From Ensifer sp. BR816 (GTDB lineage Bacteria > Pseudomonadota > Alphaproteobacteria > Rhizobiales > Rhizobiaceae): a DNA stretch of 64,000 nucleotides. A program made the position numbers and the translations under genes. The notes under the pieces were generated by a model. It was given only the letters and a program-made list of their open reading frames with translations, was not told the origin of the DNA and did no database searches. Shown piece after piece: positions 30,262 to 40,300 of this stretch. The stretch spans positions 1,221,330-1,285,329 of the forward strand of contig NZ_KB905370.1 of NCBI RefSeq assembly GCF_000378985.1. The letters are read 5' to 3'. Position 1 is the stretch's first letter, and every line of letters begins with the position of its first letter.

Positions 30262-32100
30262 ATGCCTGCCTATCGCTCCCGCACCACCACTCACGGCCGC
30301 AACATGGCCGGCGCCCGCGGCCTCTGGCGCGCGACGGGCATGAAGGACAGCGATTTCGGCAAGCCGATCATTGCGGTGGTGAACTCCTTCACCCAGTTCG
30401 TACCCGGCCACGTGCACCTGAAGGATCTCGGGCAGCTCGTTGCCCGCGAGATCGAGGCGGCCGGCGGCGTCGCCAAGGAATTCAACACGATCGCCGTCGA
30501 CGACGGCATCGCCATGGGCCATGACGGCATGCTTTATTCGCTGCCGTCGCGGGAGATCATCGCCGACAGCGTCGAATACATGGTCAACGCCCATTGCGCC
30601 GACGCCATGGTCTGCATCTCCAACTGCGACAAGATCACCCCCGGCATGCTGATGGCGGCCTTGCGCCTCAACATTCCCGCCGTCTTCGTCTCCGGCGGGC
30701 CGATGGAAGCCGGCAAGGTCGTTCTGCATGGCAAGAAACACGCGCTCGACCTCGTCGACGCGATGGTCGCTGCCGCCGACGACAGTGTCTCAGATGAAGA
30801 CGTCCAGGTCATCGAGCGTTCCGCCTGTCCGACCTGCGGCTCCTGCTCCGGCATGTTCACGGCCAACTCAATGAACTGTCTGACCGAAGCGCTCGGCCTG
30901 TCGCTGCCCGGCAACGGCTCGACGCTCGCGACCCACGCCGACCGCAAGCGCCTCTTCGTCGAGGCTGGCCATCTCGTCGTCGACCTGGCGCGCCGCTATT
31001 ACGAGCAGGAGGACGAACGCGTCCTGCCCCGCTCGGTCGCCAGCAAGAAGGCCTTCGAGAACGCCATGGCGCTCGATATTGCCATGGGCGGCTCGACCAA
31101 CACGGTGCTGCACATCCTCGCCGCCGCCCACGAGGGCGAAGTCGACTTCACCATGGACGACATCGACCGGCTGTCGCGCAAGGTTCCCTGCCTGTCGAAG
31201 GTCGCTCCGGCGAAGGCCGACGTGCATATGGAAGACGTGCACCGCGCCGGCGGCATCATGTCGATCCTCGGCGAACTGGAAAAGGGCGGCCTCATCAACC
31301 GCGATTGCCCGACGGTGCACAGCGAAACGATCGGCGACGCCATCGATCGCTGGGACATCACCCGCACCTCGAGCGATACCGTCCGCAACTTCTTCCGCGC
31401 CGCTCCGGGCGGCATCCCGACGCAAGTCGCCTTCAGCCAGGAGGCGCGCTGGGACGACCTCGACACCGACCGCGAAAAGGGCGTCATCCGTTCGGTCGAG
31501 CATCCCTTCTCCAAGGACGGTGGCCTCGCGGTCTTGAAGGGCAACATCGCGCTCGACGGCTGCATCGTGAAGACGGCCGGCGTCGACGAGAGCATCCTGA
31601 AGTTCTCCGGGCCGGCCCGGGTGTTCGAGAGCCAGGACGCCTCCGTCAAGGCGATCCTCGGCAACGAGATCAAGGCCGGCGACGTCGTCGTCATCCGCTA
31701 TGAGGGACCGAAGGGCGGACCGGGCATGCAGGAGATGCTCTATCCGACGAGCTACCTGAAGTCGAAGGGGCTCGGCAAGGCCTGCGCGCTGATCACCGAC
31801 GGCCGTTTCTCCGGCGGGACGTCCGGCCTGTCGATCGGCCACGTCTCGCCCGAGGCGGCCAACGGCGGCATGATCGGGCTCGTCCGCGAAGGCGACATGA
31901 TCGACATCGATATCCCCAACCGCACGATCAGCCTGCGTGTCGAGGAAGCCGAACTTGCCCAGCGACGCACCGAGCAGGACGCCAAGGGCTGGAAACCGGC
32001 AGAACAGCGCAAGCGCAAGGTGACGACGGCGCTCAAGGCCTACGCCGCCTTCGCGACCTCCGCCGACCGCGGCGCGGTGCGTGATCTGGGCGATCGATAG
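30262..32100 (+). CDS. ilvD: Dihydroxy-acid dehydratase
   Basis: The 612-residue enzyme dehydrates 2,3-dihydroxy-isovalerate and -methylvalerate in valine, leucine and isoleucine synthesis. Cysteines for the iron-sulfur cluster lie in [16 protein letters not shown] and [18 protein letters not shown]. The N-terminal [32 protein letters not shown] and C-terminal [21 protein letters not shown] complete the family profile, and the length is normal. AAGGAAC lies before the ATG. A weak inverted repeat CGCAAAA/TTTTGCG (30160-30166, 30183-30189) precedes it by about 75 bases. It is followed by a strong terminator, so it is monocistronic. Confidence 0.96.
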   Translation: MPAYRSRTTTHGRNMAGARGLWRATGMKDSDFGKPIIAVVNSFTQFVPGHVHLKDLGQLVAREIEAAGGVAKEFNTIAVDDGIAMGHDGMLYSLPSREIIADSVEYMVNAHCADAMVCISNCDKITPGMLMAALRLNIPAVFVSGGPMEAGKVVLHGKKHALDLVDAMVAAADDSVSDEDVQVIERSACPTCGSCSGMFTANSMNCLTEALGLSLPGNGSTLATHADRKRLFVEAGHLVVDLARRYYEQEDERVLPRSVASKKAFENAMALDIAMGGSTNTVLHILAAAHEGEVDFTMDDIDRLSRKVPCLSKVAPAKADVHMEDVHRAGGIMSILGELEKGGLINRDCPTVHSETIGDAIDRWDITRTSSDTVRNFFRAAPGGIPTQVAFSQEARWDDLDTDREKGVIRSVEHPFSKDGGLAVLKGNIALDGCIVKTAGVDESILKFSGPARVFESQDASVKAILGNEIKAGDVVVIRYEGPKGGPGMQEMLYPTSYLKSKGLGKACALITDGRFSGGTSGLSIGHVSPEAANGGMIGLVREGDMIDIDIPNRTISLRVEEAELAQRRTEQDAKGWKPAEQRKRKVTTALKAYAAFATSADRGAVRDLGDR

Positions 32101-32122
32101 TCGGGTAGAACGGAATCAAGAC

Positions 32123-32153
32123 AGCTCCCGCCGGGTCGCAGCGGGAGCTTTTC
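32123..32153 (+). terminator. Intrinsic terminator of ilvD
   Basis: AGCTCCCGC (32123-32131) and GCGGGAGCT (32141-32149) form a perfect 9-bp stem with four T residues, 22 bases after the ilvD stop. Confidence 0.85.
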
Positions 32154-32169
32154 ATTTGAACGGCTGAGA

Positions 32170-32574
32170 TCACATGTGCCGCGTCTCGGCCGGCACATTC
32201 CACCAGTTGTCGTGCAGCCCGTCCATGTACTGGATCGGCAGGGCCGCAAGCACCGCCGGATCGATATCGTCGAGGCAGGCGATGTTGATGGAGACGAAGG
32301 CGCCGCCGAGCTCTTCGACATATCCCGTCCCATAGGGCGAGACGCCGCAAGTCGGGCAGAAACGATGGTGGCCGCTCATCGTATTGAACTGATAGTCGCC
32401 ACTGCTCGTTTCTTCGCAGAGCAGCCGGAAGTCTTCCGGCTTCACCAGGGTGCCCCAATAGCGCGTCTTCGAGCAATAGGAACAATTGCACCGGCTGGTT
32501 CCGGCCTCGAGGTCGATGTCGGCCTCGTAGCGGATCTTTCCGCAATGGCAGCTGCCCTTGTAGGTCATCTTCAT
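32170..32574 (-). CDS. GFA-family (glutathione-dependent formaldehyde-activating-like) zinc protein
   Basis: The 134-residue protein has the GFA/CENP-V fold. C-H-C-G near 9-12, C-N-C-S-Y-C near 29-34 and F-C-P-T-C-G near 72-77 bind zinc, and [14 protein letters not shown] is the typical opening. Members bind glutathione, but many are not formaldehyde enzymes, so the activity is uncertain. ATG 32574 is preferred because GGAGA lies seven bases before it. The gene is divergent from a MarR regulator with two palindromic operators between them, so its expression is very likely under that regulator. Confidence 0.8.
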   Translation of the reverse strand: MKMTYKGSCHCGKIRYEADIDLEAGTSRCNCSYCSKTRYWGTLVKPEDFRLLCEETSSGDYQFNTMSGHHRFCPTCGVSPYGTGYVEELGGAFVSINIACLDDIDPAVLAALPIQYMDGLHDNWWNVPAETRHM

Positions 32575-32615
32575 CTCGTTCTCCCCGGCGCTCTCTTGCC
32601 AATCATCAACCAGCA

Positions 32616-32664
32616 TGACAACGTATTGTCAAATACGACTACCGCAAATGACAACATGTTGTCA
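32616..32664. promoter_or_regulatory. Two 16-bp palindromic operators for the adjacent MarR regulator
   Basis: TGACAACGTATTGTCA (32616-32631) and TGACAACATGTTGTCA (32649-32664) share TGACAA-N4-TTGTCA; the second is a perfect palindrome. The centres are 33 bp apart, three helical turns, so two dimers could bind on the same face. The second ends two bases before the regulator's ATG. Confidence 0.8.
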
Positions 32665-32666
32665 AC

Positions 32667-33128
32667 ATGAATCAGCCCTCACGGACTCCCTCCGGCGACG
32701 CCTTCGCCGAATTCACCATCTCGGTCCTGCGCCTCGCCGGACACTTGACCTCGGAAGGAGATAGGCTCGCGCAGCCATCCGGCCAGACCAGCGCCCGCTG
32801 GCAGGTATTGGCGGCAGCACGACATTCGACATTGTCGGTGGCAGAGACCGCCCGCGCCCTCGGACTGGCGCGGCAGGGCGTGCAACGCATCGCCGACGTT
32901 CTCGAAGCCGAGGGCCTGCTGGCCTACCGGCAGAATCCGGCACATCAGCGCGCCAAGCTGATGACGCTCACGCCCAGCGGGGAAGCGGCGCTCCAGGAGA
33001 TCACGGCAAGACAGGCCGTCTGGGCGAACGCGCTTGGCGCCGAGATGGGAGAGGAGAGGCTGCGGCAGGCGTCGGCGCTGATCACCGAACTTGCCACGCT
33101 TCTCGGAGATCGTCGCGCGTCAACTTGA
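32667..33128 (+). CDS. MarR-family transcriptional regulator
   Basis: The 153-residue protein is a winged-helix dimeric repressor. The recognition region VAETARALGLARQGVQRIADVLEAEGLLAYRQNPAHQRAKLMTLT (split, about 52-100) contains the helix-turn-helix and the beta-wing with its basic tip. These proteins release DNA when they bind small aromatic or oxidised ligands. The ATG lies two bases after a perfect operator and has no Shine-Dalgarno sequence, so the mRNA is probably leaderless. It diverges from the GFA gene and likely represses both itself and GFA. Confidence 0.85.
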   Translation: MNQPSRTPSGDAFAEFTISVLRLAGHLTSEGDRLAQPSGQTSARWQVLAAARHSTLSVAETARALGLARQGVQRIADVLEAEGLLAYRQNPAHQRAKLMTLTPSGEAALQEITARQAVWANALGAEMGEERLRQASALITELATLLGDRRAST

Positions 33129-33599
33129 TCACGCGCCGCAGACTGGCGGCGCTTCCGTGAGAGCGAGAAGGTCGGCCCGCAGCCGGTCGGAACCGCGGTC
33201 GCCGAGATGTTCATCGACCACTGCATGCGTTTGCGTCCAGATCGGCATGGCGTCGCTGAGCAGCCGCTCGCCCGCTTCCGTCAATCGCAGGCGTCGCAGC
33301 CGTCTGTCCTCGGAATCCACAAAAGTCTCCACGAGACCGCGGCGCTCGAGCGGCTTCAATGCGGCCGTCAGTGTCGTGCGGTCCATGGCAAGGAGCGAGG
33401 CGACAGCGCTCATGCTCGGCGGCTCCGGCCGGTTGAGCGACATCATCAGCGAGAACTGTCCGTTGGTGATGTCGAGCGGCCTGAGCGCTTCGTCGAAACG
33501 GCGGGCCAGCGCCCGGGCGGCACGCTGGACATGCAGGCACAGACAGGTATCCCTGACAAAGATCGTGGTGGAGAAAGGCAAGATCGGCGGTTTTGACAT
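33129..33599 (-). CDS. Second MarR-family transcriptional regulator
   Basis: The 156-residue protein is another MarR member, unrelated in detail to its convergent neighbour. VASLLAMDRTTLTAALKPLERRGLVETFVDSEDRRLRRLRLT (about 66-107) shows the winged helix with a D-x-E-D-R-R-x-R-x-x-x-L-T wing. The N-terminal LCLHVQRAARALARRFDEALRPLDI forms the dimer helix and contains two cysteines (C-L-C) that could sense oxidants. The start is followed upstream by a palindrome at 33611-33622. Its stop touches that of the other MarR gene with no space for a terminator. Confidence 0.83.
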   Translation of the reverse strand: MSKPPILPFSTTIFVRDTCLCLHVQRAARALARRFDEALRPLDITNGQFSLMMSLNRPEPPSMSAVASLLAMDRTTLTAALKPLERRGLVETFVDSEDRRLRRLRLTEAGERLLSDAMPIWTQTHAVVDEHLGDRGSDRLRADLLALTEAPPVCGA

Positions 33600-33610
33600 G
33601 ACTGACTAAT

Positions 33611-33622
33611 GTTGATATCAAC
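33611..33622. promoter_or_regulatory. Palindromic operator upstream of second MarR gene
   Basis: GTTGATATCAAC is a perfect 12-bp palindrome 11 bases before the start codon, flanked at a distance by GACTA (33604-33608) and TAGTC (33628-33632). It probably is the autoregulatory site of the MarR gene and may also act on the DUF1579-VOC pair that starts 220 bp away. Confidence 0.65.
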
Positions 33623-33844
33623 GTAAATAGTCAAGCATAAATGGCGATGCATTCACGGTTCGACGTGTTCACCCACGAGAATCGAGCATGGAATTCGTTT
33701 CGCGACCAACATGACGATTGGATAGGAGAAAACGACTGCAGCGTTAGATGGACTTCGCGGCCGTCGGCCCTATCTGAGGCTCCGTTCCGGGTAGCGGCGG
33801 GGCAGACCGCGGCAATTCAATCGCAAGATGCCAAGGAGGAGAAC

Positions 33845-34318
33845 GTGAAAGCAGAGCCTCAGGAAGAGCACCGATGGCTGGAGCAGCTGCTCGGCGAATG
33901 GACGGCCACGTCGGAAGAGTCGATGGGAAGCGGCGGGTCGAGTGAGCCATGGGTCGAGAACGTCCGTTCGATGCAGGGACTCTGGGTCGTTTGCGAAGGG
34001 CAAGGCACCATGCCGGACGGAAGTTCCGGCCAGACCATGATGACGCTGGGCTTCAATCCCCTCACCGGCCGCTATGTCGGCACATGGGTCGGCTCGATGA
34101 TGACCCATATGTGGGTCTATGACGGCGAGATCGAAGACGACGGCAAAACGCTCGCACTGAATTGTGAAGGCCCGGATTTTGAGAACCCCGGCAAGTCCGC
34201 CAAATACCAGGACAGAATAACGTTGAGCGATGCAAATCGCAGGACATTGACGGCCCGCGTCCAGGCTGAAGACGGAAGCTGGAAGGAACTGATGAAGGCG
34301 GAGTACCGCCGCCGATAG
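33845..34318 (+). CDS. DUF1579-family protein
   Basis: The 157-residue protein is of DUF1579, small beta-barrel proteins of unknown function. HRWLEQLLGEWTATSEESM, the G-T-M-P-D-G turn, MTLGFNPLTGRYVGTWVGSMM and a YQDRITLSDANRRTL strand are typical. GTG 33845 with AAGGAGG eight bases upstream is the evident start. The longer open frame from 33641 has no ribosome site and unlike composition. It is 46 bases ahead of a VOC-family gene in the same direction; pairs like this are common in rhizobia and suggest joint expression. Confidence 0.8.
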   Translation: MKAEPQEEHRWLEQLLGEWTATSEESMGSGGSSEPWVENVRSMQGLWVVCEGQGTMPDGSSGQTMMTLGFNPLTGRYVGTWVGSMMTHMWVYDGEIEDDGKTLALNCEGPDFENPGKSAKYQDRITLSDANRRTLTARVQAEDGSWKELMKAEYRRR

Positions 34319-34364
34319 GGCGACATGGCCAACGCCGCGCAAACCAACAACCGGAGGACCAATC

Positions 34365-35126
34365 ATGCATGGGAAATTCGTCTGGTACGAACTGATGACG
34401 ACGGACACGAAGGCTGCGGAAGCCTTCTACAAGAGCGTCGTCGGCTGGTCTGCCCGCGATGCGGGCATGCCTGGCATGGATTACACGCTTTTTTCCAAGG
34501 GCGAGCACCAGGTGGCCGGCCTGATGACCATGCCGGAAGGGGCGCTCGAGATGAAGGTGCCGCCGGCCTGGCTCGGTTATGTGGCAGTCGATGACGTCGA
34601 CGCCACCGCGGAGAAGTTGGCCGCTGCCGGCGGCACCGTCCACCGCGCGCCGGACGATATCCCGGGGGTCGGCCGCTTCGCGATCGTCACCGATCCGCAT
34701 GGCGCTGCCTTCGCGCTTTTCAAGGGGGACGGCGAACCCCCGCCCGCCATGGATCAGATGGCCGCCGGGAATATCGGCTGGCACGAGTTGATGGCCGGCG
34801 ACCTCGACACCGCCTTCGGCTTCTATTCGAAGCTGTTCGGCTGGACCAAGGACCAGGCGATGGATATGGGCGAGATGGGCGTCTACCAGATCTTCGCCCA
34901 TAACGGCCAACCGATCGGCGGCATGATGACCAAGCCGACGGAAATTCCCACTCCCTACTGGATCTATTATTTCAACGTCGAGGCGCTCGACGCGGCGATC
35001 GAACGCGCCAAGGCCGGCGGCGCCAAGATCATTCAGGAGCCGATGGAGGTACCCGGCGGCGCCTGGATCGTCCAAGCGACCGATCCACAGGGAGCGCTCT
35101 TCGCGCTGGTTGCGCCGAAGCGCTGA
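34365..35126 (+). CDS. VOC-family protein with two glyoxalase/bleomycin-resistance modules
   Basis: The 253-residue protein has two tandem vicinal-oxygen-chelate domains. The first starts KFVWYELMTTDTKAAEAFYKSVVGW and ends GRFAIVTDPHGAAFALFKG; the second starts IGWHELMAGDLDTAFGFYSKLFGW and ends AWIVQATDPQGALFALV. Each repeats the beta-alpha-beta-beta-beta unit used for metal-dependent isomerases, dioxygenases or ligand binding. The metal ligands needed for catalysis are not obvious, so a binding role is possible. GGAGG lies before the ATG. Confidence 0.87.
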   Translation: MHGKFVWYELMTTDTKAAEAFYKSVVGWSARDAGMPGMDYTLFSKGEHQVAGLMTMPEGALEMKVPPAWLGYVAVDDVDATAEKLAAAGGTVHRAPDDIPGVGRFAIVTDPHGAAFALFKGDGEPPPAMDQMAAGNIGWHELMAGDLDTAFGFYSKLFGWTKDQAMDMGEMGVYQIFAHNGQPIGGMMTKPTEIPTPYWIYYFNVEALDAAIERAKAGGAKIIQEPMEVPGGAWIVQATDPQGALFALVAPKR

Positions 35127-35146
35127 TACCTTGCCGCTGAGAAAAG

Positions 35147-35173
35147 AAGGCTCGCCAATCTGGCGAGCCTTTT
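35147..35173. terminator. Bidirectional terminator between VOC and LysR genes
   Basis: An 11-bp stem (35147-35157 with 35161-35171, loop ATC) has A residues before and T residues after it, so it can act on both strands. It overlaps the stop codon of the LysR gene. Confidence 0.82.
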
Positions 35174-36122
35174 ATCCCAGCGCCTGCGCCCCCGGCCGAT
35201 TGTTGTGCGGCAGCACCGGCGTAACCCGGGCATGACTGGCAAGGAAGTCGAGAACCGCACGCACCCGAGAGGGGAGAGCCCCGCCCTGCCCCAAGAAAAC
35301 CGCGTGGATCTCTTCGAGGTCGCCCGGATTCAGATTCTCGAGCACCGGCAGCAGCCGACCGGAGCGAATGTCTTCGCGCACCGTGAACTCCGCGAGACGT
35401 GCCAGCCCGGCGCCGGCAAGCGCGAGATGGCGCAGCCCCTCGCCATCGCTGACCTGGACCGTCCCCGAAGCGGGCAGCATGATCGTCTCGCCTGCCACCC
35501 GTAGGGGCCACCCTTCGACCGCCCGGGTATAGCAGAAGCCAAGCCGGTCATGGGCCCTCAGGTCATCGAGGTTCGCGGGCATGCCGTTGCGCTCGACGTA
35601 GGAAGGCGCCGCAACGATCATCATCCGCGTCGCGCCAAGCTTGCGGGCGATCAGGGTCGAGCTCTTGAGCGGGCCCGCCCGGACCGCCACGTCGGCACGT
35701 GCCTCCATCAGGTCGACGACCGCGTCGGTCTGGATGATGTCGAGCGTCACGGCCGGGAAGCGGGCCCGGATTTCAGGGACCAGCGGCATCAGGATATGGG
35801 TGCCGAACGAGGCGTTGACGTTCAGCCGCACCCGGCCCGTCGGGCTTTCTCCGGCCGAAGCGCAGCGTTCCGCCTCGTCGATGTCGGCGAGTATCCGCGT
35901 CGTGCGCTCGTAGAAGGCATGCCCTTCCGGCGTAAGCTGCAGCTTACGCGTCGACCGGTTGACGAGGCGGATGCCGAGCCGCTCTTCCAGGCGCAGCACG
36001 AGCTTGCTGACCGCCGAGGGCGTCATGCGAAAGTGGCGGGCGGCAGCGGAGAAGCCGCCGAGTTCCACAGCCTTGGCGAAGACTTCCATCTCGCCCGACC
36101 GGTTGACTGAGGGTCGCGACAT
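35172..36122 (-). CDS. LysR-family transcriptional regulator
   Basis: The 316-residue protein has the N-terminal winged helix-turn-helix of LysR regulators (about 8-66: VFAKAVELGGFSAAARHFRMTPSAVSKLVLRLEERLGIRLVNRSTRKLQLT, split). The periplasmic-binding-like effector domain follows from about 92 (GRVRLNVNASFGTHILMPLVPEIRARFP). The GAPL/HARVTPVL-type C terminus suits the CrgA/AaeR group, often regulators of small oxidoreductases. It is divergent from an aldo/keto reductase with a dyad between them, so that gene is the most likely target. Confidence 0.9.
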   Translation of the reverse strand: MSRPSVNRSGEMEVFAKAVELGGFSAAARHFRMTPSAVSKLVLRLEERLGIRLVNRSTRKLQLTPEGHAFYERTTRILADIDEAERCASAGESPTGRVRLNVNASFGTHILMPLVPEIRARFPAVTLDIIQTDAVVDLMEARADVAVRAGPLKSSTLIARKLGATRMMIVAAPSYVERNGMPANLDDLRAHDRLGFCYTRAVEGWPLRVAGETIMLPASGTVQVSDGEGLRHLALAGAGLARLAEFTVREDIRSGRLLPVLENLNPGDLEEIHAVFLGQGGALPSRVRAVLDFLASHARVTPVLPHNNRPGAQALG

Positions 36123-36138
36123 GTGAATTCAACTCACA
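36122..36138. promoter_or_regulatory. Dyad between LysR and aldo/keto reductase genes
   Basis: TGTGAATTCAACTCACA reads as TGTGA-N7-TCACA, an interrupted palindrome with T-N11-A character suitable for LysR binding. It touches the LysR start codon and lies about 85 bp before the reductase start. Confidence 0.55.
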
Positions 36139-36223
36139 GATAATGTTCCCGCCGCCAGTCTATATCCAAAACGCGAGCCGCTCCATTCTTCTTGTCACAA
36201 ACGAGCATGAAGGAGTTCAAGGA

Positions 36224-37258
36224 ATGGAATATCGACGGCTTGGCTCGTCCGGCCTGAAGGTACCGGCGCTCAGCTTCGGCGCCGGCACCTTCGGCGGCAA
36301 GGGTCCGCTTTTCAGTGCCTGGGGCACGACGGTCGAGAGCGAGGCCCGCCGCCTCGTCGACATCTGCCTCGAGGCCGGCGTCAATCTCTTCGACACGGCG
36401 GATGTCTATTCCGATGGCGCCTCCGAGGAAATCCTCGGCAAGGCGATCGAGGGTCGGCGCGACGACGTGCTCCTGTCGACGAAGATATCGCTGCCGATCG
36501 GCGACGGGCCAAACGATGCCGGATCCTCCCGCGCGCGCCTCGTCAAGGGTGTCGACGCCGCCCTGAAGCGGCTCGGCACCGACTACATTGACCTGATGCA
36601 ACTGCATGCCTTCGATGCCGGAACGCCGGTCGAGGAAGTGCTGTCGACCCTCGACATGCTCGTGCGCTCCGGCAAGCTGCGCTATGTCGGCGTCTCCAAT
36701 TTCTCCGGCTGGCAATTGATGAAATCCCTCGCCGCCGCCGATCGGCACGGCTATCCGCGCTATGTCGCCAATCAGGTCTACTACTCACTCGTCGGGCGGG
36801 ACTATGAATGGGAGCTGATGCCGCTCGGCCTCGACCAGGGCGTCGGCGCGCTTGTCTGGAGCCCGCTCGGCTGGGGGCGACTGACCGGCAGGATCCGTCG
36901 CGGCGAGCCGTGGCCGGAGAAAAGCCGGCTGCACGACACCGCCGCCTTCGGCCCGCCGGTCGACGACGAAAAGCTCTACGACATCGTCGACGTGCTGGAT
37001 CGCCTTGCCGAGGAAACGGACAGGACCGTGCCGCAGATCGCCATCAACTGGCTTCTCCAGCGCCCGACGGTTTCGAGCGTCATCATCGGGGCGCGCAACG
37101 AGGAGCAATTGCGCCAGAACCTCGGCGCCGCCGGCTGGTCTTTGTCAGCCGACCAGATCGCCAGGCTCGATGCAGCGAGCGCGACGACGGCGCCCTACCC
37201 CCACTTCCCTTACTACAGACAGGAGGGCTTCGCCCGGATCAACCCCCCGCCGGTCTAA
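36224..37258 (+). CDS. Aldo/keto reductase
   Basis: The 344-residue TIM-barrel NAD(P)H oxidoreductase has MEYRRLGSSGLKVPALSFGAG at its start. The catalytic tetrad is visible: Asp57 and Tyr62 in FDTADVYSDGASEEILG, Lys87 in LLSTKISLP and a His in DLMQLHAFD near 128. The C-terminal SSVIIGARNEEQLRQNLGA binds the nucleotide phosphate. It belongs to the large family that includes YajO/potassium-channel beta-like reductases; the substrate is unknown. ATG 36224 has AAGGAG about nine bases before; an upstream ATG at 36143 lies in the regulatory region. Confidence 0.9.
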   Translation: MEYRRLGSSGLKVPALSFGAGTFGGKGPLFSAWGTTVESEARRLVDICLEAGVNLFDTADVYSDGASEEILGKAIEGRRDDVLLSTKISLPIGDGPNDAGSSRARLVKGVDAALKRLGTDYIDLMQLHAFDAGTPVEEVLSTLDMLVRSGKLRYVGVSNFSGWQLMKSLAAADRHGYPRYVANQVYYSLVGRDYEWELMPLGLDQGVGALVWSPLGWGRLTGRIRRGEPWPEKSRLHDTAAFGPPVDDEKLYDIVDVLDRLAEETDRTVPQIAINWLLQRPTVSSVIIGARNEEQLRQNLGAAGWSLSADQIARLDAASATTAPYPHFPYYRQEGFARINPPPV

Positions 37259-37293
37259 GCGGGGGGACCGTCCGATCGCAAGGGGCACGGCCG

Positions 37294-37318
37294 GCCGAAA
37301 CCAAGTCTCGGTTTCGGC
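37294..37318 (+). terminator. Hairpin after the aldo/keto reductase gene
   Basis: GCCGAAACC (37294-37302) and GGTTTCGGC (37310-37318) pair perfectly over a 7-base loop and are followed by a T-rich but interrupted tail. It is a plausible though not ideal intrinsic terminator. Confidence 0.6.
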
Positions 37319-37396
37319 TTGCTTTCTCTCTTTGCATTGCACAAAGTCCTCTCGAATGGTGGGCAACGGACCCGCCATCGAGGGGAAAAACGCTGC

Positions 37397-40300
37397 ATGT
37401 CGATCAAGGCCAGTATCTATCACCTGACCCATTACAAATATGACCGACCGGTAAGGCTCTCACCGCAAATCATCAGGTTGAAACCGGCCGCACATTCGAA
37501 GACGAAGGTCATCAGCCACTCGCTGAAAGTCTCGCCGGAGAACCACTTCGTCAATCTGCAGCAGGACCCCTACGGCAACTATCTCGCCCGCTACGTCTTC
37601 CCCGATCCGGTTACGGAACTGAAGATCGAAGTCGATCTCGTTGCGGACATGACCGTCTACAATCCCTTCGACTTTTTCGTCGAGGAGGAGGCCGAGCACT
37701 GGCCGTTTCGTTATCCTGAGGACCTCAGCGAGGACCTGAAGATCTACATGACGCCGGAGCCCGCCGGCGAAAGGCTTTCGGCATTCCTTTCAGGCGTCGA
37801 TCGCTCGCGCCGGCGCACCATAGACATGGTCGTCGGCCTCAATTCACGGCTGCAGCAGGAGATCGGCTATGTCATCCGCATGGAGCCGGGCGTGCAATTG
37901 CCGGAGGAGACGCTCGGTCTCGCCCGGGGCTCCTGCCGCGACTCGAGTTGGCTGCTCGTGCAAATCCTTCGCAATCTCGGCTTTGCCGCCCGCTTCGTCT
38001 CCGGCTACCTCATCCAGCTGACACCGGACCTGAAGGCCCTCGACGGCCCCTCCGGCACCGAGTATGACTTCACCGACCTACACGCCTGGGCCGAGGTCTA
38101 TCTCCCGGGCGCCGGCTGGGTCGGGCTCGATCCGACCTCCGGCCTCCTGACCGGCGAGAGCCACATTCCGCTCGCCGCCACCCCGCACTTCAAGAATGCC
38201 GCGCCGATATCCGGCGGCTTCTTCGGCGATCCGGACACGAAGACGGACTTCGCCTTCGACATGAAGGTCGCGCGAGTCGCCGAGCATCCGCGCATCACCA
38301 AGCCCTTTTCCGACGAAAGCTGGGAGGCGCTGAACGCCCTCGGCAATGAGGTCGACCGGGCGCTTGCCGACCACGACGTGCGCCTGACCATGGGCGGCGA
38401 GCCGACCTTCGTCTCGATCGACGACTTCGAATCCGACGAGTGGAACACCGCGGCCGTCGGCCCGACCAAGCGCGAAAAGGCGGACGCGCTCATTCGCCGC
38501 CTGCGCGAGCGCTTCGCGCCCGGCGGCTTCCTGCACTACGGCCAGGGCAAATGGTATCCCGGCGAAAGCCTGCCGCGCTGGACCTTCTCGCTCTACTGGC
38601 GCCGCGACGGCCTGCCGATCTGGCAGCGGCCGGAGCTGATCGCCGAGGAACGCAGCCGGAACGGCGTGACGGAGCGCGATGCCGAACGCCTGCTCGTCGC
38701 CATCGCCGGCGAGCTCGACCTCGCCGCCGACATGGTCGTTCCGGCCTATGAGGACCCGGCCGAGTGGATCGTCAAGGAAGCGAACCTGCCGGACAATGTC
38801 GATCCGTCCAACTCGAAGCTCAAGGACCCGGAGGAACGCAGCCGCCTCGCCCGCGTCTTCGAGCGCGGCCTGACGACGCCGACGGGCTATGTGCTGCCGG
38901 TACAGGCCTGGAATTCACGGGCTTCCGGGCGGAAATGGACGAGCGAGAAGTGGCAGACCCGGCGCGGCCGCATCTTTCTGGTGCCTGGCGACAGCCCGGT
39001 CGGCTACCGGCTGCCGCTCGGATCCCTGCCCTATATCTCCCCCTCCGCCTATCCCTATATCAACCCGCTCGACCCGGCCGTTCCGCGCGCAGACCTGCCG
39101 GACTTTGCCGCTGAAAAGGGTCGTACCCAACAGTCACGCTTCCAACCCGCCGAGGAGCCGCAAACGCCGCTGCCCGCCGCGCGTGACGAGATCGGCGGTT
39201 CCGTGCGCACGGCGATCACGGTCGAACCGCGCGAGGGCCGGCTCAGCGTCTTCATGCCGCCGACGACCGACATCGAGGAATATCTGGACCTGATCGCCTC
39301 GGCCGAAAGGGCCGCCGCGGCGCTCGGCCTCAGCGTCCATATCGAAGGCTATCCGCCGCCGCAGGACGAACGCGTCAACGTCATCCGCGTCGCGCCGGAT
39401 CCGGGCGTGATCGAAGTCAATATCCACCCGGCTTCGACCTGGCAGGAATGCGTCGACATCACCACGGCGATCTACGAGGAGGCGCGCCAGAGCCGGCTCG
39501 GCGCCGACAAGTTCATGATCGACGGCCGCCACACGGGAACCGGCGGCGGCAACCACGTCGTGGTCGGCGGACGCAACCCCAATGACAGCCCCTTCCTGCG
39601 ACGTCCGGATCTGCTGAAGAGCATCGTGCTGCACTGGCAGCGCCATCCATCGCTCTCCTACCTCTTCTCCGGCCTGTTCATCGGCCCGACCAGCCAGGCG
39701 CCGCGCATCGACGAGGCACGCCACGACTCGCTCTACGAACTGGAAATCGCGCTTGCCCAGGTGCCGTCGCCCGGCGCGGGCCGAATGCCGCCGCTGCCGT
39801 GGCTCGTCGACCGGCTTTTCCGCAACCTGCTCGTCGATGTCACCGGCAACACCCACCGTGCGGAAATCTGCATCGACAAGCTGTTTTCGCCGGACGGTCC
39901 GACCGGGCGCCTCGGCCTGATCGAGTTCCGCGGCTTCGAGATGCCGCCGAATGCGCGCATGTCGCTCGCCCAGCAATTGCTGGTCCGCGCCCTCATCGCC
40001 CGTTTCTGGAAAAACCCCGTCGAAGGCGGCTTCGTACGCTGGGGCACGGCGCTTCACGACCGCTTCATGCTGCCGCACCATGTCTGGCAGGATTTCCTCG
40101 ACGTTCTCGCCGACCTGAGGGCGCATGGCTTCGACTTCCGGTCGGAGTGGTTCGAGGCGCAGCTCGAATTCCGCTTCCCCTTCTGCGGCGAGGTGGAGTA
40201 CGAAGAGGCGAAGCTCGAAATCCGCCAGGCGCTCGAGCCCTGGCACGTGATGGGCGAGCAGGGCGCGATCGGCGGCACGGTCCGCTACGTCGATTCGTCG

